Of a stretch of 64,000 nt of DNA, positions 1-11,973 are shown one piece after another. A model generated the notes under the pieces. That model was not told the DNA's origin, ran no database searches, and saw only the letters and a list, made by a program, of their open reading frames with translations. A program made the position numbers and the translations under genes. Source of the stretch: Xylophilus ampelinus (GTDB lineage: Bacteria; Pseudomonadota; Gammaproteobacteria; Burkholderiales; Burkholderiaceae_C); NCBI RefSeq assembly GCF_901875635.1, contig NZ_CABFMN010000161.1:1-64000 (forward strand). The letters run 5' to 3'. Within the stretch, counting starts at the first letter, position 1. Every line of letters begins with the position of its first letter.

Positions 1-115
1 GAGCACATCCGTCGTGCCGCACGACAGTCAGCGCGAGCCAGCGCCGGAGAACGCATACCGGCGCCGCCGGCCGGGTTTACGCCCACAGCGCCCGAACGCT
101 CGAGAACAAGCGTGA

Positions 116-2281
<2,166 letters not shown>

Positions 2282-2397
2282 CCCACCCCCGTTTGGCCGG
2301 CCCCACTTCGTGTGGCCGACCGATACCCCTCAAGGGGGCAACCCCGACGGCCCGGCAAAGCCGGTTCCGTGGGGTTCCTGAACGAACAGCCCTCACC
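2282..2397. repeat. GC-rich hairpin-forming intergenic sequence
   Basis: The 116 bp between the convergent asparaginase and PAP2 genes contain CCCCTCAAGGGGG and CCGGCAAAGCCGG, two short palindromes that can form hairpins. This resembles dispersed intergenic sequence often seen in Comamonadaceae, and it may help terminate transcription from both sides. There is no clear T-tract, so I do not call a terminator. Confidence 0.4.
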
Positions 2398-3240
2398 TCA
2401 AGCGCTGGTGGCCTGCGACGCCCTGTGCGCCCTCATTCGCCTGCGGTGCCGCGCCGCTTCGAGGCTGGCGATGCACACGGCGAGCCAGGCGGCGCCGGAG
2501 CACAGGCCGGCGAGGATGTCGGTGAGGTAGTGCACCTGCAGGAAGACGCGGCTGGCGGCGATGGACAGTGCCATGGCCACGGCGAGCACCAGCACCGGCA
2601 CCTGCCAGCGCGGCGGGGCCAGGCGCAACGCCAGATAAGCCAGCATGCCCCACATCACCACGGCGCTGGAGGTGTGGCCGCTCGGGAAGCTGAAGCCTGG
2701 CGCCTGCGCCAGGGCGGTGTCGTGCACCGGGCGCACGCGCTCGAACACATTCTTCAGCGACAGGTTCAGCGCCGCATTGCCGCCGTTGGCCAGCACCCAG
2801 CCGACGGCAAAGCTGCGGTGCCCGTGGCGCCACAGCAGCAGCGCCGCGGCGGTGCAGTAGACGGTCATCGGCCACGGGTCGCCGAGGTGGGTGAACCATC
2901 CGAAGGCCTGCCGCACGGCCATGGGCGTGTGCAGTCCGATGGCGCGGCTCAGCGCATCGTCCATCTCGCCCATGGGGCGGCCGTCGCCCAGGCCGGCGGC
3001 CAGTCGTGCGAAGAGCATCGCCAGCGCGACGATGGCGCCGAAACCCAGCGCCAGGCCGATGACGAGGTCGCGCGGGCGGGGCTCGGCACGCCCTGCACGC
3101 TGGCGCAGCGGGCCTTCGAGGCGCCGGCCGGTGAGCGCGAGCACCGCGACGAGCACGGCCAGTGCGATCGGAAAGCCCGGCCAGGCCAGGGTGCCGATGC
3201 GTTCGCCCAGCGCCGCCCAGTCGGCGTGCTCAGGCGGCAT
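2398..3240 (-). CDS. PAP2-family membrane phosphatase
   Basis: An integral membrane phosphatase of 280 residues, of the type-2 phosphatidic acid phosphatase superfamily, which dephosphorylates lipid phosphates or isoprenyl pyrophosphates. The three catalytic motifs are visible in order: KNVFERVRP, FPSGHTSS and SRVFLQVHYLTD, with hydrophobic helices around them. The ATG at 3240 overlaps the end of the metallophosphoesterase gene by 11 bp. Together with the upstream lipid kinase homolog this suggests a minus-strand operon handling phosphorylated lipids. The exact substrate is not evident. Confidence 0.88.
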   Translation of the reverse strand: MPPEHADWAALGERIGTLAWPGFPIALAVLVAVLALTGRRLEGPLRQRAGRAEPRPRDLVIGLALGFGAIVALAMLFARLAAGLGDGRPMGEMDDALSRAIGLHTPMAVRQAFGWFTHLGDPWPMTVYCTAAALLLWRHGHRSFAVGWVLANGGNAALNLSLKNVFERVRPVHDTALAQAPGFSFPSGHTSSAVVMWGMLAYLALRLAPPRWQVPVLVLAVAMALSIAASRVFLQVHYLTDILAGLCSGAAWLAVCIASLEAARHRRRMRAHRASQATSA

Positions 3241-4075
3241 GGGGATGCGACGGGGCGGCGGACAAGGCGGATGGCATGGGTGACAGCTCCAGGGTGCGGG
3301 CCTGCGCCGGCTCGAAGCGGCCCGTGCGCGCATCGTGGTCCCAGCGCTCCAGCGTACAGGAGCGCGCGCCGCCCACGCCGATGACCGGCCCCCGGATGAG
3401 GTTGACCGAGTTGGGTGCGCCCGCGCGCACGCGGGACGAGACGGCCGTGCCCGCCTGCACCGCCCAGGTGGCGCGTTCCGTGGAAAGCCGCAGCGCGTAG
3501 GGCAGGTGGATGTGGCCGCCCAGGACCAGGTCGGCGCCCGCCTGCGACGCGTGCTGCGCGAGCGCCGCGTGGCCGCGCAGCAGGTTCTTCTCGTCCTCGG
3601 GCCGCGTCACCGCCACCGGCTGGTGCACGGCCACGAGGCGCAACTGCGCGGGCGAGGCCCGTGCCAGGCGGCGCGTGATGTCCGCGATCTGCTTGTGCGA
3701 GACCTCGCCGTTCTCGTGCCGCCACCAGCGCGTGGTATTCAGGCCCAGCACCAGGCAGTCGGGCCGCTCGACGACCGGCGCCAGGTCGGCGCCGAAGGCC
3801 GCGGCATAGCGGCGATAGGGCTCGAAGAGCCGCGCCCACAGCGCGAAGAGCGGGATGTCGTGGTTGCCCGGGATCGCCAGGCACTGCGCCACGCCCAGCC
3901 CGTCGACGAAGCGCCGTGCCGCTGCGAACTGCGCCGCCGTCGCGCGCTGCGTGATGTCGCCGGTCAGCAGCAGCACGTCGGGCGCCTGGGCGCGCACCCA
4001 GTCCGCGAGGGCGCGCACGACGGGGGGCTGCTCGGTGCCGAAATGCGGGTCGGAGATCTGCACCAGCACCGTCAT
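3230..4075 (-). CDS. calcineurin-like metallophosphoesterase
   Basis: A 281-residue dimetal phosphoesterase. The five conserved blocks are present in order: DPHFG near the N terminus, GDIT, GNHD, a histidine in AVHQP, and GGHIH. It is similar to cyclic-nucleotide phosphodiesterase and exonuclease-like members, but its substrate cannot be told from sequence. There is no signal peptide. The ATG at 4075 overlaps the TGA of the upstream lipid kinase gene (ATGA), and the 3-prime end overlaps the PAP2 gene by 11 bp, so the three genes are almost certainly co-transcribed and translationally coupled. Confidence 0.87.
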   Translation of the reverse strand: MTVLVQISDPHFGTEQPPVVRALADWVRAQAPDVLLLTGDITQRATAAQFAAARRFVDGLGVAQCLAIPGNHDIPLFALWARLFEPYRRYAAAFGADLAPVVERPDCLVLGLNTTRWWRHENGEVSHKQIADITRRLARASPAQLRLVAVHQPVAVTRPEDEKNLLRGHAALAQHASQAGADLVLGGHIHLPYALRLSTERATWAVQAGTAVSSRVRAGAPNSVNLIRGPVIGVGGARSCTLERWDHDARTGRFEPAQARTLELSPMPSALSAAPSHPHAA

Positions 4076-5031
4076 GCGGCGCGCTCCCGCTCGACGGTGG
4101 CGGGCTTGACCAGCCAGAGCGGCCGCGGCGACACCTCGAAGCGCAGCGGCATCTGCATCCACTGCACCTCGCCGTCGGTGGCCACGCGCACGCGGCGCCG
4201 CGCCGGGCCGCGGGCCGGCGCGACCTCGAGCCGACGGAACGAGAAGCTCTCGACCTCCTCGGCCTCGCCCAGGCGGCCCATCGCGGCCTGGGCCAGCAGG
4301 CCCAGCATCGCCAGCCGGCCCAGAGGCCGCAATGCGATCGCGCCCAGCTCGCCGCCTTCCACCGACTCGGCCTCGGGCACGCCCACCTGTTCGAACTGCA
4401 GCGGGTTGTTTCCCACGAAGAGGGTGGGCGTGCGCAGTCGCTTCGGTTGGCCGTCGTCGACGACTTGCAGATCCCACAGCCGAAAGCCCTTGAGCATGGT
4501 GAGCAGGGCGGCGCCCATGGCCACGCTGCGGCTGCGGCCGTAGCGCGCCTTGAAGGTCTCACGCTCTTCCAGCAGGCGCGCATACAGGCCCAGGCTGGCA
4601 TTGACCAGGAAAACGCGGCCGTTCACCTGGCCCACCTGCACGGCGCGCGGCTGGCCGGTCAGCAGCAGCGCCAGGGCTTCCTCGACCGGTGCCGGCAGGC
4701 CATGTGCCCGACTGAAGTAGTTGAAGGTGCCCTGCGGCAGCACGCCGAAGGCGCAGCCGCGCGCCACGGCCTGCTGGGCCACGGCGTTGATGGTGCCGTC
4801 GCCGCCCGCCGCCACGGCGATGCCGCCGGCCTCGAGCGCGCCCTGCACCGCACGTTCGACGGTGGCAGGCAGCGGATGCGCGCCGTCCAGCGTCAGCAGG
4901 GTCAGGGCGCGCCCGGCGTCGCGGCAGCCGGCTTCGATGGCGGCGCGCGTGCGCTGGGCATCGCCGCGGCCGGAGCCGGGGTTGAAGACGACGAAGAGCG
5001 GCGCGTCGGGCGCCAGGCGGGGAGGGGTCAT
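4072..5031 (-). CDS. diacylglycerol/lipid kinase family protein
   Basis: A 319-residue member of the DAGK catalytic-domain family (YegS-like), which phosphorylates lipid hydroxyls with ATP. Visible are NPGSGRG at 17-23, the nucleotide loop GGDGTIN at 76-82 and QGTFNYFSRA shortly after. The C-terminal beta-sandwich half looks complete. The start is uncertain: ATG at 5031 is preferred, but an in-frame ATG 24 bases upstream is possible. First gene of a three-gene overlapping minus-strand unit with a metallophosphoesterase and a PAP2 phosphatase. Confidence 0.83.
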   Translation of the reverse strand: MTPPRLAPDAPLFVVFNPGSGRGDAQRTRAAIEAGCRDAGRALTLLTLDGAHPLPATVERAVQGALEAGGIAVAAGGDGTINAVAQQAVARGCAFGVLPQGTFNYFSRAHGLPAPVEEALALLLTGQPRAVQVGQVNGRVFLVNASLGLYARLLEERETFKARYGRSRSVAMGAALLTMLKGFRLWDLQVVDDGQPKRLRTPTLFVGNNPLQFEQVGVPEAESVEGGELGAIALRPLGRLAMLGLLAQAAMGRLGEAEEVESFSFRRLEVAPARGPARRRVRVATDGEVQWMQMPLRFEVSPRPLWLVKPATVERERAA

Positions 5032-5177
5032 GGCCAAGCAAAGGGGCGGCATCGCCGCGACGGGCCATTGTGGGCAGTACGTCGGGCGCTGCCGCTGGGA
5101 CAACGGCGACTGCCTCTGTCGGCGCGCGGCGCCCCGCTGGCCGGCCGGGCGCGAGGAGTGCCCCCGGGCCGCACTCC

Positions 5178-5183
5178 TAAAAT
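5178..5183 (+). promoter_or_regulatory. possible -10 element for glyQ
   Basis: TAAAAT lies 79 bases upstream of the glyQ ATG in an otherwise very GC-rich divergent region and is the best match to a sigma-70 -10 hexamer there. No convincing -35 hexamer sits 16-18 bases upstream, so this is tentative. Confidence 0.3.
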
Positions 5184-5261
5184 GACCGGTTCGCCGCCTT
5201 CCACCCGTTTGCACCGCCCGCGCGGCGGGTGCCCGACGCGCGGCCCCGATCCGGCCCATCC

Positions 5262-6176
<915 letters not shown>

Positions 6177-6179
6177 GCG

Positions 6180-8324
6180 ATGACCATGGAACCCAAGAAC
6201 CTTCTCGTCGAACTCTTCGTCGAAGAGCTCCCGCCCAAGGCACTGAAGAAGCTCGGCCAGGCCTTCGGCGACATGCTGCTGGCGCAGTTGCGCGCGCAGG
6301 GGCTGGCCGATGCCGGATCGCTGCTCACGCCGTACGCCTCGCCGCGCCGGCTGGCCGCGCACATCACGCAGGTGGCGGCGCGCGCGGCCGACAAGGCCAT
6401 GTCGCAGAAGCTCATGCCGGTGTCGGTGGGGCTCGACGCTGCGGGCAACGCCACGCCGGCACTGCTCAAGAAGCTGAACGCGCTGGGCGCCGATGCGTCG
6501 GCCGTGGCGTCGCTCAAGCGCACGATGGACGGCAAGGCCGAGGCACTCTTCTATGAAAGCGTGGTGCCCGGCGCGACGCTGGCCGAGGGGCTGCAGAAGG
6601 CACTGGCCGAAGCCATCGCCAAGCTGCCGATTCCCAAGGTGATGAGCTACCAACTCGAAACGAACTGCGAGCTGCCGGGCTGGACCAGCGTGAGCTTCGT
6701 GCGCCCGGCGCACGGCCTGGTCGCGCTGCATGGCGACGCCGTCGTGTCCGTCACCGCGCTGGGCCTTTCGGCCGGCCGCGAGACGCACGGCCACCGCTTC
6801 GAGGCGGCGGTCGACCCGGTGGTGCTGCGCAACGCCGACAGCTACGCGCTGCAGCTGCAAGATGAGGGCGCCGTCATCGCCGGCTTCGAGGCGCGCCGCG
6901 CCGAGATCGCGCGCCAGCTGGCCGAAGCGGCCGTGTCGGTGGGGGGCGGCGCCGAGCCGATCCAGGACGAGGCGCTGCTCGACGAAGTCACGGCGCTGGT
7001 CGAGCGCCCCAACGTGCTGGTGTGCCAGTTCGAGCCCGAGTTCCTCGAGGTGCCGCAGGAATGCCTCATCCTCACGATGAAGGCCAACCAGAAGTACTTT
7101 CCGCTGCTCGACGCCAAGGGCCGGCTCACCCACCGCTTCCTGGTGGTGAGCAACATCCGGCCCGACGACGCCAGCGCTGTCATCGGCGGCAACGAGCGCG
7201 TGGTGCGGCCGCGCCTGGCCGATGCGAAGTTCTTCTTCGACCAGGACCGGAAGAAGACGCTCGCGTCGCGCGTCGACGCATTGGGCAAGGTGGTCTACCA
7301 CAACAAGCTGGGCACGCAGGGCGAGCGCGTCGAGCGCGTGCGTGCCATCGCGAAGGCGATCGCGGCGCAACTGGCGCAAGTCTCGGGCGATGCGTCGCTG
7401 GTGGCCCAGGCCGACCAGGCCGCGCAACTGGCCAAGACCGACCTCGTGGCCGACATGGTGGGCGAGTTCCCAGAACTGCAGGGCACCATGGGCCGCTACT
7501 ACGCCCTCAACGACGGCCTGCCCGCCGCGGTGGCCGATGCCATCGAGGACCACTACAAGCCGCGCTTCGCCGGCGACGAACTGCCTCGCGGCCACGTCGG
7601 CCTGGCCGTCGCGCTGGCCGACAAGCTCGAGACGCTGGTCGGCATGTTCGGCATCGGCAACCTGCCCACCGGCGACCGCGACCCCTTTGCGCTGCGGCGC
7701 CATGCGCTGGGTGTGGTGCGCATGCTGATCGAGCGCGATCTGCCGCTGGAGCTCTCGCAGCTCGTCGGCATCGCGACCGAGGCGATGGGCCCGCTGTCGA
7801 CGCAGGCCGACGCGCAGACGCAACTGCTCGACTTCATCTACGACCGACTCGCCGGCAGCCTGCGCGAGCAGGGCGCCAGCGCGCAGGAGGTGGATGCCGT
7901 GCTCGGCAACCGCCCCGAGCGCCTGGCCGAGGTGCCGAAGCGCCTGGCGGCCGTGCGCGCCTTCGCGCAGTTGCCCGAGGCGCCCGCGCTGGCCGCGGCC
8001 AACAAGCGCATCGGCAACATCCTCAAGAAGTCGCCCGAGGCCGACGCGCACGTCAACCCGCAGCTCTTCCGCGAAAGCGCCGAGACGGCGCTGTACGACG
8101 CCATGCAGCGCGCGGTGCCCGAGGCCAACGCCAAGTTCGACGCCGGCGACTACACCGCCTCGCTGCAGGCCCTGGCCGCGCTGCGCGCGCCGGTCGACGC
8201 CTTCTTCGACGGCGTGATGGTCAACGCCGAGGAGCCCGACCTGCGCCTGAACCGGCTGGGCCTGCTGGCATCGCTGCACCGCGCGATGAACCGCGTGGCG
8301 CTGCTGGAGCGGCTGGCGGCCTGA
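6180..8324 (+). CDS. glyS: glycyl-tRNA synthetase beta subunit
   Basis: Beta subunit of the heterotetrameric glycyl-tRNA synthetase, needed for tRNA recognition and complex stability. It is 714 residues, near the usual 690-720. Recognisable blocks include LLVELFVEELPPKALK at the N terminus, HRFLVVSNIRP and FFFDQDRKK in the middle, and the helical C-terminal anticodon-binding region. It lies three bases after glyQ. An ATG six bases downstream (MEPKN) is an equally possible start. Confidence 0.96.
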   Translation: MTMEPKNLLVELFVEELPPKALKKLGQAFGDMLLAQLRAQGLADAGSLLTPYASPRRLAAHITQVAARAADKAMSQKLMPVSVGLDAAGNATPALLKKLNALGADASAVASLKRTMDGKAEALFYESVVPGATLAEGLQKALAEAIAKLPIPKVMSYQLETNCELPGWTSVSFVRPAHGLVALHGDAVVSVTALGLSAGRETHGHRFEAAVDPVVLRNADSYALQLQDEGAVIAGFEARRAEIARQLAEAAVSVGGGAEPIQDEALLDEVTALVERPNVLVCQFEPEFLEVPQECLILTMKANQKYFPLLDAKGRLTHRFLVVSNIRPDDASAVIGGNERVVRPRLADAKFFFDQDRKKTLASRVDALGKVVYHNKLGTQGERVERVRAIAKAIAAQLAQVSGDASLVAQADQAAQLAKTDLVADMVGEFPELQGTMGRYYALNDGLPAAVADAIEDHYKPRFAGDELPRGHVGLAVALADKLETLVGMFGIGNLPTGDRDPFALRRHALGVVRMLIERDLPLELSQLVGIATEAMGPLSTQADAQTQLLDFIYDRLAGSLREQGASAQEVDAVLGNRPERLAEVPKRLAAVRAFAQLPEAPALAAANKRIGNILKKSPEADAHVNPQLFRESAETALYDAMQRAVPEANAKFDAGDYTASLQALAALRAPVDAFFDGVMVNAEEPDLRLNRLGLLASLHRAMNRVALLERLAA

Positions 8325-8373
8325 GGGCAGCGCGTCCATACTCGCCGTGATGCGCAGCAGCCCGGGCCCGGCC

Positions 8374-8952
8374 ATGAAACTCGTCATCCTCGACCGCAAC
8401 GGCAGCATCAACGTGCACCGCGAGGACTTCGTCAAGAGCGAGACGGAGTGGACGCCGCTGCCCGGCGCGCTGGAAGCGATCGCGCGGCTCAACCAGGCCG
8501 GCTGGCATGTGGTGCTCGCGTCGAACCAGTCCGGGCTCGGGCGCGGGCTGTTCGACGTCGCCTCGCTCAATGCCATGCACGCCAAGATGCACAAGATGCT
8601 GGCCGCCGTGGGCGGGCGCATCGATGCGATCTTCTACTGCCCGCACAGCCCCGACGAGAACTGCGACTGCCGCAAGCCCAAGCCGGGGCTGTTCCACCAG
8701 ATCGGCGAGCGCTACGGCATCGACCTGGCCGGCGTGCCGACGGCCGGCGATTCGCTGCGCGACCTCGTGGCCGGCGCGGCCGCGGGCTGCGAGCCGCACC
8801 TGCTGCTCACCGGCATGGGCGAGGCCTGCCGCGGCGTGCACCCGCTGCCGCCCGAGTACCCGGCGGGCACCGTCGTCCACGAGGACCTCGCCGCCTTCGT
8901 GAAGCACCTGCTCGCGCGCGAAGCGCGCGAGTCCCTCAAGATCTCCGTCTGA
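8374..8952 (+). CDS. gmhB: HAD-family heptose-bisphosphate phosphatase, GmhB-like, altered active site
   Basis: By family, GmhB removes the C7 phosphate from D-glycero-D-manno-heptose 1,7-bisphosphate in lipopolysaccharide core precursor synthesis. The 192-residue protein keeps the GmhB layout: SNQSGLGRG, the zinc-type cysteine loop CPH...CDCRKPKPG and GDSLRDL. The first motif, however, reads LDRNGSIN, with Asn at residue 9 (codon 8398-8400) where the family has the general-acid Asp of DRDG. The nucleophile Asp7 is kept. The ATG at 8374 aligns with the family N terminus. Downstream plsC overlaps by one base, so glyQ-glyS-gmhB-plsC probably share a transcript. Confidence 0.82.
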   Translation: MKLVILDRNGSINVHREDFVKSETEWTPLPGALEAIARLNQAGWHVVLASNQSGLGRGLFDVASLNAMHAKMHKMLAAVGGRIDAIFYCPHSPDENCDCRKPKPGLFHQIGERYGIDLAGVPTAGDSLRDLVAGAAAGCEPHLLLTGMGEACRGVHPLPPEYPAGTVVHEDLAAFVKHLLAREARESLKISV

Positions 8953-9686
8953 TGGCCTTCCTGCGCTCCGTTCTGCATCTGCTGTGGATGCTGGTCACCG
9001 TCGTGCCCTGGGCCATCGTGCTGCTGCTGGCCTCGCTCTTCACCCGCGGCGAGCCGCTGTACTGGTTCGCGGCCGGCTGGCTTCGCGTGGCGATGTGGGG
9101 CGCGCGCTGGATCCTCGGCATCCGCCACCGCGTGCAGGGCATGGAACACCTGCCCCAGGACAAGCGTGCGGGTGCGGTGCTGCTGGTCAAGCACCAGTCC
9201 ACCTACGAGACCTTCCTCATGCCCACGCTGATGCCGCATCCGCTGGCCTACGTGTTCAAGAAGGAACTCCTGCACGTGCCCTTCTTCGGCTGGGCCATGG
9301 GTCGGCTGGACATGATCCACATCGACCGAGCCCAGCGCGCACAGGCCTTCAACAAGGTGGTGCAGCAGGGCAAGCGCCTGCTGGAGCAGGGCGTGTGGAT
9401 CATCATGTTCCCCGAGGGCACGCGCATCCCGCGTGGCCAGAAGGGCCAGTACAAGACCGGCGGCTCGCGTCTGGCCATCGACACCGGCGCGCCGGTGGTC
9501 CCGATCGCCGTCACCTCGGCCAAGTGCTGGCCGCGCAAGGCCTTCGTTAAGTACCCGGGCGTGGTGGACGTGTCCATCGGCCCGGCCATCCCGAGCGCGG
9601 GCCGCAAGGCCGACGAGCTGATGGTCGAGGTCGAGGCGTGGATCGAGGCCGAGATGCGCCGGCTCGATCCCGAGGCCTATCGCTGA
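8952..9686 (+). CDS. plsC: 1-acyl-sn-glycerol-3-phosphate acyltransferase
   Basis: Transfers an acyl chain to the sn-2 position of lysophosphatidic acid, giving phosphatidic acid for membrane lipid synthesis. The 244-residue protein has an N-terminal membrane helix (about residues 5-30) and the acyltransferase motifs: KHQSTYETF, in which His81 is followed by Glu86 instead of the commoner Asp, and FPEGTRIP near residue 157. The HX4E variant is familiar in this family. The start codon overlaps the gmhB stop (TGATG), indicating coupling. Confidence 0.92.
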   Translation: MAFLRSVLHLLWMLVTVVPWAIVLLLASLFTRGEPLYWFAAGWLRVAMWGARWILGIRHRVQGMEHLPQDKRAGAVLLVKHQSTYETFLMPTLMPHPLAYVFKKELLHVPFFGWAMGRLDMIHIDRAQRAQAFNKVVQQGKRLLEQGVWIIMFPEGTRIPRGQKGQYKTGGSRLAIDTGAPVVPIAVTSAKCWPRKAFVKYPGVVDVSIGPAIPSAGRKADELMVEVEAWIEAEMRRLDPEAYR

Positions 9687-9698
9687 ACCGGAGCCGGC

Positions 9699-10649
9699 GT
9701 GCGCACCCTCGTGCAACTGACACTGGACCTGTTCGACGGACTGCGCGAGGCGACCCCGCCCGCCGCACCGCCGACGCCGACGCGTTCGAAGAAAAAGAAG
9801 GCCGCAGCGCCCGTCCTGCCTGCGCAGAGTGCTCCTGAAAAGATAGCAAACGACCTGCCGCCCATGTCGCTGCCCGACGCACTGGCGCCGGCGCGCTTCG
9901 CGCACCCGCGGGCCAACCGCGAAGTGCGCCTGGGCCATGCGCAGGTGGCCTACGAATTCGCACGCGGCCAGCGGCGCACCATCGGCTTCCTGGTCGGCGT
10001 GGACGGCCTCACCGTGCGCGCGCCGCGCTGGGTGGCGCTGCGCGACGTCGATGCGGCCCTGCAGGAGAAGTCGGCCTGGATCCTGCGCAAGCTGGTCGAG
10101 GTGCAGCAGCGTGACGCGCAGCAGCAGGCCGGGCGCGTCGAATGGCGCGACGGCGCAATGCTGCCCTTCCTGGGCCGGCCGGTGCAGTTGCGCATTGATC
10201 CGGGCCATCGCTTCGAGGGCGTGGGCGCGGTGCTCGACGCCACCGAAGGCGACGGCCCCGCGGTGCTGCGTCTGGCGATCGCGCACAACGCCGATGCCTC
10301 GCAGGTGCGCGACGCCGCGCAAGCGTGGCTCATGCGCCAGGCGCGCCGCGTCTTCCTGGAGCGGCTGGAGCATTTCGCGCCGCAGGTGGGCGTGCGCTGG
10401 ACCAAGCTCTCGCTGTCCAACGCCGCCACGCGCTGGGGCAGCGCCAGCGCCGACGGCTCCATCCGCCTGAACTGGCGGCTGGTGCACTTCCGGCTCGACA
10501 TCGTGGACTACGTGGTGGTGCACGAGCTGGCCCACCTGCGCGTGATGGACCACAGCCCGCGCTTCTGGGACCAGGTGGAGCGCGTGCTGCCCGACTACGC
10601 GCAGCGCCGCAAGGTGCTCAAGGACGAGCCCGCGCCGCGCTGGAGCTGA
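9699..10649 (+). CDS. YgjP-like zinc metallopeptidase-domain protein
   Basis: A 316-residue protein of the YgjP/DUF45 family. The C-terminal half has the zinc site HELAH at residues 275-279 followed by MDHSPRFWDQV, as in SprT- and YgjP-type domains; the physiological substrate is unknown. Translation appears to start at GTG 9699, twelve bases after plsC. The N-terminal 60 residues are a Pro/Lys/Ala-rich linker, and part of it (codons at 9802-9847) is a relic of the 46-bp dispersed repeat, so this stretch probably is not a folded domain. Confidence 0.82.
   Translation: MRTLVQLTLDLFDGLREATPPAAPPTPTRSKKKKAAAPVLPAQSAPEKIANDLPPMSLPDALAPARFAHPRANREVRLGHAQVAYEFARGQRRTIGFLVGVDGLTVRAPRWVALRDVDAALQEKSAWILRKLVEVQQRDAQQQAGRVEWRDGAMLPFLGRPVQLRIDPGHRFEGVGAVLDATEGDGPAVLRLAIAHNADASQVRDAAQAWLMRQARRVFLERLEHFAPQVGVRWTKLSLSNAATRWGSASADGSIRLNWRLVHFRLDIVDYVVVHELAHLRVMDHSPRFWDQVERVLPDYAQRRKVLKDEPAPRWS
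9802..9847 (+). repeat. 46-bp dispersed repeat, copy B1, inside a coding sequence
   Basis: Aligns without gaps over 46 positions to copies at 19099-19144, 21120-21165, 28475-28520 and 55009-55054. It shares the start CCGCAGCGCCCGT and the end GAAAAGATAGC; the middle has diverged. It lies in frame within the N-terminal linker of the YgjP-like gene. Confidence 0.65.
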
Positions 10650-10654
10650 ATTCC

Positions 10655-11809
10655 TCAGGCGGTCGGGTAGGTTCCCGGCAGCAGGATGCTCCGGTCGACG
10701 TTCTGGAGGTTGGTGTGGCCGCAGAAGGCCATGGTCACGTCCAGTTCCTTGTGGATGATCTGCAGCGCCTTGGTCACGCCCGCCTCGCCCATCGCGCCCA
10801 GGCCGTACGCCATGGCGCGGCCGATCATGGTGCCGCGCGCGCCCAGGGCCCAGGCCTTGAGCACGTCCTGGCCGCTGCGGATGCCGCCGTCCATCCACAC
10901 CTCCAGCCGGTGGCCGACCGCGTCGACGATGGCGGGCAGCGCCGAGATGCTCGAGGGCGCGCCGTCGAGCTGTCGGCCGCCGTGGTTGCTCACCACGATC
11001 GCATCGGCGCCGACGTCGGCCGCCAGGCGCGCGTCCTCCTCGACCATGATGCCCTTGAGGATGAGCTTGCCGCCCCACTGCTGCTTGACCCATTCGATGT
11101 CGGCCCACGACAGGCGCGGATCGAACTGCTCGTTGGTCCAGGCGGCCAGCGAGCTCATGTCGCTCACGCCCTTCACATGGCCCACCAGGTTGCGGAAGGT
11201 GCGGCGCTTGGTCTGTGCCATGCCCAGGCACCAGGCCGGCTTGGTCATCAGGTTGAGGACGTTCTTCAGCGTCGGCCGCGGCGGCGCCGTGAGGCCGTTC
11301 TTCAAATCCTTGTGGCGCTGGCCGATCACCTGCAGGTCGAGCGTGAGCACCAGGGCGCTGCACTTCGCCACCTTGCAGCGCTCGATCATGCGGGCCATGG
11401 CGTCGCGGTCGCGCATCATGTACAGCTGGAACCAGAAGGGCGCGGTGGTGTTCTGCGCAATGTCCTCGATCGAGCAGATGCTCATCGTCGACAGGGTGAA
11501 CGGGATGCCGAACTTCTCGGCCGCGCGCGCCGCGTGGATCTCGCCGTCGGCATGCTGCATGCCCGTGAGGCCCACCGGCGCGATGGCCACCGGCATCTTC
11601 GCCGCCTGCCCGACCATCGTGGCGGCCGTCGTGCGGTTTTCCATGTTCACGGCCACGCGCTGGCGCAGCTTGATCTTCTGGAAGTCGGCCTCGTTGGCGC
11701 GGTAGGTGCCTTCGGTCCACGAGCCGGAATCGGCGTAGTCGTAGAACATGCGCGGCACGCGCTTTTCGGCCTGCACGCGCAGGTCCTCGATGGTGGTGAT
11801 CACGGTCAT
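10655..11809 (-). CDS. FMN-dependent alpha-hydroxy-acid oxidase / L-lactate dehydrogenase family
   Basis: A 384-residue TIM-barrel flavoenzyme that oxidises L-2-hydroxy acids such as lactate, glycolate or mandelate. Family features are MFYDYADSGSWTE near the N terminus, the FMN-binding region PVAIAPVGLTGM, WFQLYMMRDR, and the catalytic-histidine motif VSNHGGRQLDG. It resembles LldD-type proteins without transmembrane parts. The substrate is not fixed by sequence. It is convergent with ygjP (5 bp apart); the LysR regulator gene lies upstream on the same strand across a 164-bp gap. Confidence 0.88.
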   Translation of the reverse strand: MTVITTIEDLRVQAEKRVPRMFYDYADSGSWTEGTYRANEADFQKIKLRQRVAVNMENRTTAATMVGQAAKMPVAIAPVGLTGMQHADGEIHAARAAEKFGIPFTLSTMSICSIEDIAQNTTAPFWFQLYMMRDRDAMARMIERCKVAKCSALVLTLDLQVIGQRHKDLKNGLTAPPRPTLKNVLNLMTKPAWCLGMAQTKRRTFRNLVGHVKGVSDMSSLAAWTNEQFDPRLSWADIEWVKQQWGGKLILKGIMVEEDARLAADVGADAIVVSNHGGRQLDGAPSSISALPAIVDAVGHRLEVWMDGGIRSGQDVLKAWALGARGTMIGRAMAYGLGAMGEAGVTKALQIIHKELDVTMAFCGHTNLQNVDRSILLPGTYPTA

Positions 11810-11973
11810 GGCGGGGATTGTCTCCGTTGCTTGGCGGGCCGGGGATGCGCTGGCAGGCGGGGCGTTGGCTGAGTCGAGGATGGACTCTAGGTTCTGTGCC
11901 CACGGGCGTGGATGAAATCCGATGACCCGGTGCTTGAAAGTTTTTCAGACGCAGCGGACGGGCCCCAGGTCGC

